Of a DNA stretch of 64,000 nt, positions 55,747 to 62,175 are shown piece by piece. Where the stretch lies: NCBI RefSeq assembly GCF_038443705.2, contig NZ_CP151767.2:3711501-3775500 (forward strand), in the 5' to 3' direction. Both the position numbers and the translations under genes were made by a program. Each line of letters begins with the position of its first letter. Position 1 is the stretch's first letter. Source of the DNA: Yoonia sp. SS1-5. Lineage in GTDB: Bacteria > Pseudomonadota > Alphaproteobacteria > Rhodobacterales > Rhodobacteraceae. A model generated the notes under the pieces. It was not told the origin of the DNA. It ran no database searches and was given only the letters and a program-made list of their open reading frames with translations.

Positions 55747-56343
55747 TTAGCCTTTGCCACCGCCGACGTCGCCGCCGCCACTTTCGCCGCCGCCTTCGCC
55801 TTCAGCGCCGTTTTCTTCTTTGGCAGCTGCCAGTTCTTCTTTGTCGATTTCACCGTCGCCATTCTTGTCGGCTTTCTGGAACTCTTCCTTACTGATCTTG
55901 CCGTCTCCATCTTTATCAAGCGCAGAGATCAGATCTTCGATAGAGATTCCGCCGAAGCTGCCAGCAACACCGCCGCCGCCAGAGCCGCCGCCGCCTTGTT
56001 CACCGCCACCTTGTTCGCCACCGCCTTTTTCGCCGCCGCCGGATTGCTCACCGCCACCCTGACCGCCGCCCTGGCCGCCGCTGCCCTGACCACCTTGCGA
56101 GGCCTCCGACTGTTCGAGAATGTTTGCGATCTCTTGCTGATCAAGCATGCCGTCGCCGTTTGAGTCAGCTGCGTCGAATTCCTTCTGGCTGATCTTGCCA
56201 TCGCTGTTCTTGTCGAGGGCTTGCGACAGCTGCTGCATGCCTTGCTCGCCGCCGAAAGCATCCTTCACCATGTTGTCCATTTGTTGTCCGCCACCATTTA
56301 GCTGGGCTAAGTTGACGCCGGCACCTTGTACACCATTGATCAT
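55747..56343 (-). CDS. Glycine-rich four-EF-hand calcium-binding protein
   Basis: A 198-residue protein with four canonical EF-hand loops: DKNSDGKISQKEF (from D44), DSNGDGMLDQQEI (from D60), DKDGDGKISKEEF (from D143) and DKNGDGEIDKEEL (from D159). The two pairs are separated by a Gly/Gln/Glu-rich linker (residues 82-126), and the C-terminus is also Gly-rich. There is no Sec or Tat signal; the N-terminus (MINGVQGAGVNLAQLNGG) is polar and flexible, as in type III substrates, which is only suggestive. A strong AGGAGG precedes the start. It is opposite in direction to the T3SS operon and 4 kb beyond its end. Confidence 0.85.
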   Translation of the reverse strand: MINGVQGAGVNLAQLNGGGQQMDNMVKDAFGGEQGMQQLSQALDKNSDGKISQKEFDAADSNGDGMLDQQEIANILEQSEASQGGQGSGGQGGGQGGGEQSGGGEKGGGEQGGGEQGGGGSGGGGVAGSFGGISIEDLISALDKDGDGKISKEEFQKADKNGDGEIDKEELAAAKEENGAEGEGGGESGGGDVGGGKG

Positions 56344-56881
56344 TCGTATCGTCCTCCTGTGAGTTGTGTTCGCTTCTGTACATTATGACGGGGACGATGC
56401 GGCTGCTGTGCGGACCACTACCTAAAACTCTTGCGTGTCACCACCTAGATGGCAGCCCGCACCCACGCAGCTGACGCTGTCATCGCCCCGTTTGCCGCAT
56501 ATGGACGCCGTATCAGTATGAATGTGGTCGCGATCTGCGCCGTATTGTTCCCGATTGTTGGGTGAGACGGGCGCATGGTCACACCGCCGCGTCGCTGCTG
56601 CCCAGATCTGTTGCGCACCGATACGTAGTGATTTGGGTGATTGCTTTGCACGACCTGCGTTGAGGCCACCGATCCTGCCACCACCTAGCAGGTGCTAGTT
56701 CGAACGCCAAGTCGGAGCCTGGATCCGGGAGTGCGTCTTGAGAGCCGTCGTCACGACGACTGGCGAAGCTCGATGCCCCCCGTATTTCAATGATGTCCTG
56801 ACCGACCCACGTTCTGCCTGGCGATGGCTGCGCAGCTGAGAAAACAGAATTGGTGGGCTCTGAGCCCCTTGGAGCGAAGAA
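56344..56881. other. Intergenic region between EF-hand and lysozyme-like genes
   Basis: 538 bp with no supported gene. It must hold the divergent promoters of the two flanking genes. Two copies of ACCACCTAG are visible (56440-56448 and 56680-56688); the second is part of CTAGCAGGTGCTAG, a near-perfect dyad. A minus-strand frame of 79 codons (56445-56684) has no ribosome-binding site or recognisable features. Confidence 0.5.
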
Positions 56882-57562
56882 ATGTGCGTGAAGAAAATCA
56901 GTAAGGCGGGGTTGGTCCTGGGTTTGTCGACCCTAGCGGGCATGACAGGCTCGGCGGCTGCCGCAGATGATCAAACGCGATATGCTGGCATGATGGCCGG
57001 TCAGCCAGCGATCACTGCGGCAGATACCGCGATATCGTCACGCACAACGCCAGTTTCGGCCGCAAATCGGCCTGATCAGGATGCGGCCATGTCCCAGCTA
57101 CTGGCACTGATAAGCCGGGCGGAAAGCCCGGTGCACGGTTACGACAGCGTTCACTTTGGCGCCCGAATAAAGCCAGGCAAACCACCGTCACAACTGACCG
57201 TTGCAGAGATACAGGCCTGGGTCCGCGCCACGCCGGGCCAGCCCCATGCCATTGGTCGCAATCAGATCATTCCCGCAACCTTCAATCGCCTTGTCAGTGC
57301 GTTGGGGTTGTCCGGAGATACCGTCTATGATCGGCCGACACAGGACCGTATGGGACGCTATCTGATCGAAGAGGCAGGCTATGCCCGTTTCATTGCGGGC
57401 CGTATGTCCCATGATGCGTTTATGGATCGGTTAGCTAAGGTTTGGGCCGGTTTGCCGATGGCCGACGGTCGCTCTGCCTATCACCGATACGCGGGCAATC
57501 GTGCGACGATTACACGGGCTGAATATGCCTCGGCGATCATGACAATTTTTCCAATGCGGTAG
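56882..57562 (+). CDS. Secreted lysozyme-like (muramidase) protein
   Basis: A 226-residue protein with a signal peptide (about residues 1-27, KAGLVLGLSTLAGMTGSAAA). Residues 66-225 show a lysozyme-like fold: the likely catalytic Glu81 in LISRAESPVHGYDSVHFGAR, then QLTVAEIQAWV, HAIGRNQIIPATFNRL, and TQDRMGRYLIEEAGYARF. This is similar to phage-type and specialised muramidases. Many type III systems carry a wall-cutting enzyme (IagB, EtgA), so the location next to the T3SS genes makes a role in assembly plausible, but it is not proven. An in-frame GTG at 56888 is an alternative start. Confidence 0.75.
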   Translation: MCVKKISKAGLVLGLSTLAGMTGSAAAADDQTRYAGMMAGQPAITAADTAISSRTTPVSAANRPDQDAAMSQLLALISRAESPVHGYDSVHFGARIKPGKPPSQLTVAEIQAWVRATPGQPHAIGRNQIIPATFNRLVSALGLSGDTVYDRPTQDRMGRYLIEEAGYARFIAGRMSHDAFMDRLAKVWAGLPMADGRSAYHRYAGNRATITRAEYASAIMTIFPMR

Positions 57563-57639
57563 GCAGTTAGTCAAAGATGCGTGCCGATTTTGCTGGCGGA
57601 AAGGAAATTGTCGTGCGGGGCTGCCAGATCAGGCTTTGT

Positions 57640-57805
57640 AGATATCCAACACGCGACGACGTCAGACGGGATTTATTCGATTGGCCGGATGAAACGTGCC
57701 CTGGCGATCCGCGCGTTGAAGGGGGCCATCGCATTCCGCGCACCGCTCAATGGCTTTTCCAATCCGCGTCGACGGCACGCTGCACTCGGGTGGAAAAGCA
57801 GTGGC
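57640..57805 (+). pseudogene. Degraded IS3-type transposase C-terminus
   Basis: In one frame RYPTRDDVRRDLFDW (57640-57684) and, after a 70-bp insertion that shifts the frame, FSNPRRRHAALGWKSSG (57755-57805). Together they resemble the C-terminus of IS3-family OrfB proteins (..TRDEARR.LF..IE.FYNPRRRHSALG..SP). No intact transposase or ends are present. It lies just before the tRNA-Leu gene and suggests past transposition at the edge of the accessory region. Confidence 0.45.
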
Positions 57806-57843
57806 CTTTGGCGTCTTTGTGTGTGATATCCTCAACAATGGAT

Positions 57844-58173
57844 GCGGACGTGGTGGAATCGGTAGACACAAGAGACTTAAGCCATGTTTTGAGTGCCTCG
57901 GAGGAAACTCCGGGAGTAGAACTGCTCAAATTCGGGGAAAGCTAACGGCCACAATGATGGCTTATGCCAATCCCGAGCCAAGCCGTTCGGGACCAGTGTC
58001 CGAACGGAAGGTGTAGAGACTAGACGGGCAGCACCTAAGGCCGGGGACCGGCGATGGTGAAGGGATAGTCCAGACCACAAACGGCGCTTTGGCGTCGGCG
58101 GTGAAAACCGTAGCGGGTAAGAAAATCTCTCGATCGTATGATCGTGCGGGTTCAAGTCCCGCCGTCCGCACCA
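57844..58173 (+). tRNA. tRNA-Leu (UAA) interrupted by a group I intron
   Basis: The exons are 57844-57878 (35 nt) and 58122-58173 (52 nt including encoded CCA). Joined, they fold as an 87-nt tRNA with acceptor GCGGACG/CGTCCGC, anticodon stem AGAGA/TCTCT with loop CTTAAAA (anticodon TAA), a long variable arm (CGATCGTATGATCG) as expected for leucine, and T arm GCGGG-TTCAAGT-CCCGC. The intron separates U34 from A35. Confidence 0.93.
57879..58121 (+). ncRNA. Group I intron in tRNA-Leu(UAA), 243 nt, no ORF
   Basis: The element starts after U34 of the anticodon and ends with G (58121), the conserved terminal omega-G. P1 is visible: exon-intron ACTT|AA (57875-57880) pairs with TTGAGT (57889-57894), with the required U-G wobble at the splice site (57878). 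The P7 strands GACTA (in AGAGACTAGACGGG, from about 58015) and TAGTC (in AGGGATAGTCCAGACC, from about 58061) pair as in group I cores. Other stems include GCCGTTCGG/CCGAACGG. No homing-endonuclease frame fits inside. Confidence 0.9.
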
Positions 58174-58409
58174 AAACAAATCTGATGGTCTGGAAGTCCT
58201 CTTAAGTATTTGAAAATTTATAATTTAGTGGTTCTAGGGTGCTAATTTCGGCCGCATCTGATGCGGTTTGTGGAGGCGTCCAAAGACTGGCATCTGGTGC
58301 AGCTCTTGGCTTCGCGCCGCGCCTTTCCGAGTGGTTGCGCGTTTACGCTATCTTTACCCTGTTCCGTTTTGATGCCTGCATCGGATCGGACGACCGGAAA
58401 GGATTGCCC

Positions 58410-58703
58410 ATGCGGGTGCTTGTCAGAATTGGATTTGTTGGCCTGATGCTGGTGCCGGGTGCTGTGTCGGCGCAGGATTTGCAGGATCCCACAATCGTGG
58501 CACGATTAAATGCGGCCTGCGAGCCGCTGGGTGTTGCGGGCGCTGTGGTCAGCGAGCCGGGCGTCATTCGCGTGACCTGCGGCGAAGACGCGACAGCGTT
58601 TGTTCCATTGCTGGGCGGGTTGGCGCCGCTGGTGGGTGCCGGTGTGGTGACCGCCATTGCGTCTGGCTTGACCGGCGGGAATACGACGCCTGATACGCAG
58701 TGA
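58410..58703 (+). CDS. Small exported protein of unknown function
   Basis: A 97-residue protein with a signal peptide (MRVLVRIGFVGLMLVPGAVSA, then QDLQDP). The mature part has two cysteines in conserved-looking spacing (NAACEPLG...IRVTCGED), possibly a disulfide, and a hydrophobic Gly-rich C-terminus (LLGGLAPLVGAGVVTAIASG). ATG 58410 has GAAAGGA upstream. Function unknown. It converges with the next gene, 3 bp apart. Confidence 0.65.
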   Translation: MRVLVRIGFVGLMLVPGAVSAQDLQDPTIVARLNAACEPLGVAGAVVSEPGVIRVTCGEDATAFVPLLGGLAPLVGAGVVTAIASGLTGGNTTPDTQ

Positions 58704-58706
58704 TCC

Positions 58707-59177
58707 TCAACATGACGGATAGCCCAGCTGAATAAGTTGTGCGCCTCTCAGTTGGTAATATCCCACGATACGATGCCGCCCTTCCTGCATGAACCAATTG
58801 CGTAAAGCTGGCTGATAATGGCGGGCCATGACATCGGACCAATGTTCAAATCGCTCTGCCGGAAGCGGTTGGCCGTAGCGACTTGGCCCATGAAAGCCGA
58901 AGGTTGTGTTCGCACTGACACATACATCATCGGCGCCCAAGTATAATGTGCAGGATGAATAGCAGATCCGGCCACGTAGCTCGACCCGGGCCTGTTCGGC
59001 ATTGATTTGGGCAATTTCACGTACCCGGGCGCCGATCAGTCCGCCCCGATCATTTCCAATAACATGGACTTGCCCGCCTTGCGCTGTCACAAGTTGCGTG
59101 GAGATCAGCATGATGCCGATGCCCGCTATCAATCGGCCGAACGCGACAAGCGTCCAGCCACGAAGTGTCTGTACCAT
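58707..59177 (-). CDS. Periplasmic ClpP/crotonase-fold-like protein
   Basis: A 156-residue protein with an N-terminal hydrophobic export segment (LVAFGRLIAGIGIMLISTQL). The middle reads RGRICYSSCTLYLGADDVC and ANTTFGFHGPS, which resembles predicted periplasmic proteins with a ClpP-like fold (Ser-rich turn and a following His). Whether it is a peptidase is unknown. ATG 59177 was preferred over 59207 because it starts closer to the hydrophobic segment. Confidence 0.6.
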   Translation of the reverse strand: MVQTLRGWTLVAFGRLIAGIGIMLISTQLVTAQGGQVHVIGNDRGGLIGARVREIAQINAEQARVELRGRICYSSCTLYLGADDVCVSANTTFGFHGPSRYGQPLPAERFEHWSDVMARHYQPALRNWFMQEGRHRIVGYYQLRGAQLIQLGYPSC

Positions 59178-59207
59178 AAAATGTTCCACTCTACCCGTTC
59201 GCAACAA

Positions 59208-59472
59208 GTACGAATCCCAGCGTGAGTGAAGCGCGTGGTGTCTTAACGCGATCTTGCCGCCGTGCTTTGAATTAAGTTTGCTTAAAAGCCTTTAGGCGTC
59301 GAAATACACGCATGACGTGTGTCATCGTCTTGCCTGCAATAAATTTTCCTAAAATTCGCAGTTTTTTCCCCCTCAGGGGGGCGTATTTAAGAACTCTTTA
59401 ACCGCCCCGTTTCAGGTTTCTTAAGAAGACTGGCCCGTAAGGGTTTGTAATTAAGTTAACTTTTATGAATCC
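59208..59472. promoter_or_regulatory. AT-rich leader upstream of the sugar transferase
   Basis: A 265-bp AT-rich stretch without a gene. It contains the dyad ATGAC-GTGT-GTCAT (59312-59325) and a C5/G5 hairpin (59368-59380), which could be operator and leader structures for the polysaccharide gene. No sigma factor consensus could be assigned with confidence. Confidence 0.4.
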
Positions 59473-60144
59473 ATGGGCGCGGTAATGTCATATATTCAAG
59501 GGGATGTTTTCGAAGTTGATCCAGACGGGCCAGACGCCGTGGTGGCACCGACACCCCAAGGCCCGCCACTTCCGGTCAAACGGGCGTTTGACCAGATCGT
59601 TGCTGTCATGCTGCTTCCACTTTTGGCCATCCTCATGGTGTTATTGATCGCTGTGAACCCGATTGCCAATCGCGGGCCGCTATGGTTCTGGCAGGATCGC
59701 ATGGGATATCGTTGCAGGCGTTTTTCGGCGCTCAAATTTCGGACGATGCGACATGAGGGCACCAATAGTCGCGGTGCGTTTGACCAGCTTGAGACGGATC
59801 GGATCACCCCCTTGGGCCGTTTGCTGCGTAAAAGCCGTATTGATGAATTGCCCCAGATTATCAATGTCCTGCGCGGCGAGATGAGCTTGATTGGTCCGCG
59901 CCCGGACAGTTATGATCATGCCTGCGTTTATGTGCGCGTTGTTCCGGGCTACCGGCATCGGCATCAGGTGATGCCGGGCATCAGCGGGCTGGCGCAAACC
60001 GAAATCGGCTATGTCGACGGGTTGGAGGGCGTGCGCCGCAAGGTCAGCGCCGACTTGCATTATATTGCGAATACGACACTGACATTGGATTTGTGGATTG
60101 CCTGGCGCACGATCATCGTGGTGCTGTCGGGCCGGGGTGCCTAG
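59473..60144 (+). CDS. Undecaprenyl-phosphate sugar transferase (exopolysaccharide/capsule)
   Basis: A 223-residue bacterial sugar transferase of the ExoY/WcaJ-C type that starts polysaccharide repeat synthesis on the lipid carrier. Blocks: KRAFDQIVAVMLLPLLAILM (membrane entry), GPLWFWQDRMGY, LKFRTMRHEG, LRKSRIDELPQIINVLRGEMSLIGPRP and PGISGLAQTEIGYVDG. The catalytic D-E pair in RIDELPQ is present. An alternative start at 59485 (MSYIQG) is possible. The same direction as the two spike genes that follow 95 bp later suggests a link to surface polysaccharide. Confidence 0.92.
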   Translation: MGAVMSYIQGDVFEVDPDGPDAVVAPTPQGPPLPVKRAFDQIVAVMLLPLLAILMVLLIAVNPIANRGPLWFWQDRMGYRCRRFSALKFRTMRHEGTNSRGAFDQLETDRITPLGRLLRKSRIDELPQIINVLRGEMSLIGPRPDSYDHACVYVRVVPGYRHRHQVMPGISGLAQTEIGYVDGLEGVRRKVSADLHYIANTTLTLDLWIAWRTIIVVLSGRGA

Positions 60145-60238
60145 GGCCGGGCGCCCAGGGCAAGCAACGTACGCTGCCAAAAGTGGTTGGTAACATCGCG
60201 TCGGTAATCAGGGGCTTCAACCATTTATTGGAGGCCCC

Positions 60239-60496
60239 ATGCCAGATCCATTTGAAACCGATTACGTCAATCTGACATCCCCTGCCGTTTCGCATTACGC
60301 GGTGATCCCGGCTGACGGTGCTGATCTGCCTGTCCGCCCACGCGCGCTATATGTCAATGGATCGGGGACGGTCGCGTTGCAGGATCAGGATGGCGAGGTC
60401 GTCAGCTATGAGGTGGCCGCCGGAACAGTCCTTAGTCTGCGCCCTGTCCGTGTTCTCGCAGCCGGTACGACGGCTCAGCTGATTGCGTGGTACTAA
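60239..60496 (+). CDS. ghsA: GTA head-spike base protein (Rcc01079-like)
   Basis: An 85-residue protein beginning MPDPFETDYVNLTSPAVSHYAVIPADGADL and ending GTTAQLIAWY. This pattern (N-terminal SPA...AV.P.DGADL, then RALYVNGSGTVAL, then GT.L.LRP.R) matches the RcGTA head-spike base family Rcc01079 as I recall it. In Rhodobacter capsulatus the head spikes bind the capsule of recipient cells. It is 3 bp from the fibre-like gene. The family call is from memory, not from a search. Confidence 0.7.
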   Translation: MPDPFETDYVNLTSPAVSHYAVIPADGADLPVRPRALYVNGSGTVALQDQDGEVVSYEVAAGTVLSLRPVRVLAAGTTAQLIAWY

Positions 60497-60499
60497 TCC

Positions 60500-62116
60500 A
60501 TGATCGGGTTTGAGCTGTCTCCCGGATGGGGGCAGCGCATCCAGTCGGAGATCATTCCACTGGCTGCGTTCTTTCCACCGGCGACGGGCCAGTCTGTGGC
60601 TGTGTCAGAACGCAGAAACGGTGGCATCAACCTGTGGACAGAGCTGGCGCCGAATTATGCCGCCTGCATGCGTCTGGACAATGACAATGCCGCCACCCGC
60701 CTGTCATGGCGTGAAACGCTGGTGATGGAGCTGCGCAATATCTATCCGGTTGGTGACCTCACCCTGACCGGCAACTGGGTACAATTGCAGACCTCCGGGG
60801 TGGGGTTTAACGGCAGCTACACCGGCAATCGCGCCGTCAGCACCTCATCGACATCGCCGACCGCGTCCGTCACGGTTGACCGGTCGGCCCCTTATGATCT
60901 TTGGATCTATTTCACCGCCCGGACCAGCGGTGCGTTTGCCCGGGTCGATATTGATGGGTCACAGGCCCTCGTTGACGCAATTGATGATCCGGCCGGTCTG
61001 GGTTTCAAGGCGTTTTCAACCTATAGCGCGGCCGATTTGCAGCGCCGTCAGGCCGTAAAGGTCGCAACCGGTTTGACCGGCAGCCATACCGTCACGATCA
61101 GCAATGGCGGCGGGGCCACACCGGGTGGCACCACCCTGATGCTGGAGGCCGTGGGCATATCAGGATCACTGGAGGATCCGCGCATCCTCCCACCGGCATG
61201 GCAGCCGAATACCGACTACGCAATGGGGGACGAGGTCCAATACCAGGGCATCTATTATGCCGCCCGCGCGACCGGGACCAGCGGGACAGAGGCCCCAACG
61301 CATACCGGTGGTATCGACACGGATGGCGCATTGGACTGGCGTGCCGACAACCGCCCGACCTATCCGCAATTCGTCTGCATCGACTACGCGTCCGAGCGCG
61401 AATATGCCGTCAGCTTTACCGAAAGCGGCCCAAGCATCGAGGTCGGTGGCCAGACCCATGGCAACGAGGATCTGCAATCACGCACGATCCTTGTCGATGA
61501 TAGCCCATGGGCTCCGGCCCCTGCCGGTGCGGGGTTGAGCGTTGGTGCAAATATCACCATCACCGAACAGACCGTGTGGCAGGCTGGCGCCGCCGGTGAT
61601 GCGGCCAATTGCACCCTGGTCCGTCGCATCACACCGGGCGCCGTCCAGCATGAGGTCAACGTGGTTGGTATCGGCCCCACCTTGGCGTTTGACTGGTGTT
61701 ATCTGGGTATGGCCCCATTTGTCCCTTGGGATGGCGAAAGCCGCAGCCTGGTCGCGGATAGCTTGCAACCGGCCCAGGGCGCGACCGTGACCCTTGCGGA
61801 CTATGAGAGTGTCAGCAATGCGAGTATCGACTTTGATGACGTAAGTCGCATCGGCATCACCGCGACGGTCGGGGATGCAAGCTTGCGCTATGGCCACGAG
61901 GCCGGTTTGCTGGCGGGTCCCAATAACCGCGTTAACCAATTAGACACCTTTCTGCGGCCAAATCTAAATGCCACTGCGGCTGGCAGTGGTCTCGATTGGC
62001 TGGCGAAGGCTTATATCGTGGGAAGTGCTGATGGTGGCCTGACGCTGACCTCTGGGGATGCGTTGCGGTTTTTCAGTCGTCATGTGCTGACCATTGATCT
62101 GCCCGCGTCCGGCTGA
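60500..62116 (+). CDS. Probable GTA head-spike fibre protein
   Basis: A 538-residue protein rich in beta structure. A carbohydrate-binding module-like segment (AWQPNTDYAMGDEVQYQGIYYAARA, residues 233-257) lies in the middle. Other parts (SVTVDRSAPYDLWIYFTART; AKAYIVGSADGGLTLTSGD) look like phage fibre or tailspike strands. It has no signal peptide, so it is a virion-type rather than a Sec-exported protein. Position directly after the spike-base gene supports the role of the fibre subunit (Rcc01080-type). A polysaccharide-binding fibre next to a sugar transferase fits a receptor-recognition role. Confidence 0.6.
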   Translation: MIGFELSPGWGQRIQSEIIPLAAFFPPATGQSVAVSERRNGGINLWTELAPNYAACMRLDNDNAATRLSWRETLVMELRNIYPVGDLTLTGNWVQLQTSGVGFNGSYTGNRAVSTSSTSPTASVTVDRSAPYDLWIYFTARTSGAFARVDIDGSQALVDAIDDPAGLGFKAFSTYSAADLQRRQAVKVATGLTGSHTVTISNGGGATPGGTTLMLEAVGISGSLEDPRILPPAWQPNTDYAMGDEVQYQGIYYAARATGTSGTEAPTHTGGIDTDGALDWRADNRPTYPQFVCIDYASEREYAVSFTESGPSIEVGGQTHGNEDLQSRTILVDDSPWAPAPAGAGLSVGANITITEQTVWQAGAAGDAANCTLVRRITPGAVQHEVNVVGIGPTLAFDWCYLGMAPFVPWDGESRSLVADSLQPAQGATVTLADYESVSNASIDFDDVSRIGITATVGDASLRYGHEAGLLAGPNNRVNQLDTFLRPNLNATAAGSGLDWLAKAYIVGSADGGLTLTSGDALRFFSRHVLTIDLPASG

Positions 62117-62128
62117 CCCGCGCGCCTT

Positions 62129-62163
62129 TTCCGCCCGGGACCTTTTGGCAGGATCGGGCGGAA
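62129..62163 (+). promoter_or_regulatory. Hairpin in the yjbH leader
   Basis: TTCCGCCCG (62129-62137) and CGGGCGGAA (62155-62163) are perfect 9-bp inverted repeats with a 17-nt loop. No T-run follows; the GAAGAAGGGG ribosome-binding site of the next gene begins within the second arm. It could restrict translation of yjbH or reduce readthrough from the fibre gene. Confidence 0.5.
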
Positions 62164-62175
62164 GAAGGGGTTGGG

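Noticed and set aside
55754..56062. Pro/Ser-rich plus-strand frame opposite the EF-hand gene
   Set aside because: It is the complement of the glycine-rich coding sequence; the minus-strand frame has four canonical EF-hands and a ribosome-binding site.
56410..56448. Possible hrp box (GGAACC-N16-CCACNNA) at the CCACCTA word
   Set aside because: No GGAACC half-site lies at the required distance upstream of any CCACCTA copy.
57844..58173. tRNA-Leu as attachment site of an integrated T3SS island
   Set aside because: No integrase gene and no second copy of the tRNA 3' end was found near 45 kb.
57877..58179. Minus-strand frame containing CGRRDLNPHD across the tRNA-Leu
   Set aside because: This is the well-known false protein produced by reading a tRNA 3' half in antisense.
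60239..62116. Prophage remnant
   Set aside because: No capsid, terminase, portal or integrase gene is near; the two genes fit GTA head spikes better.
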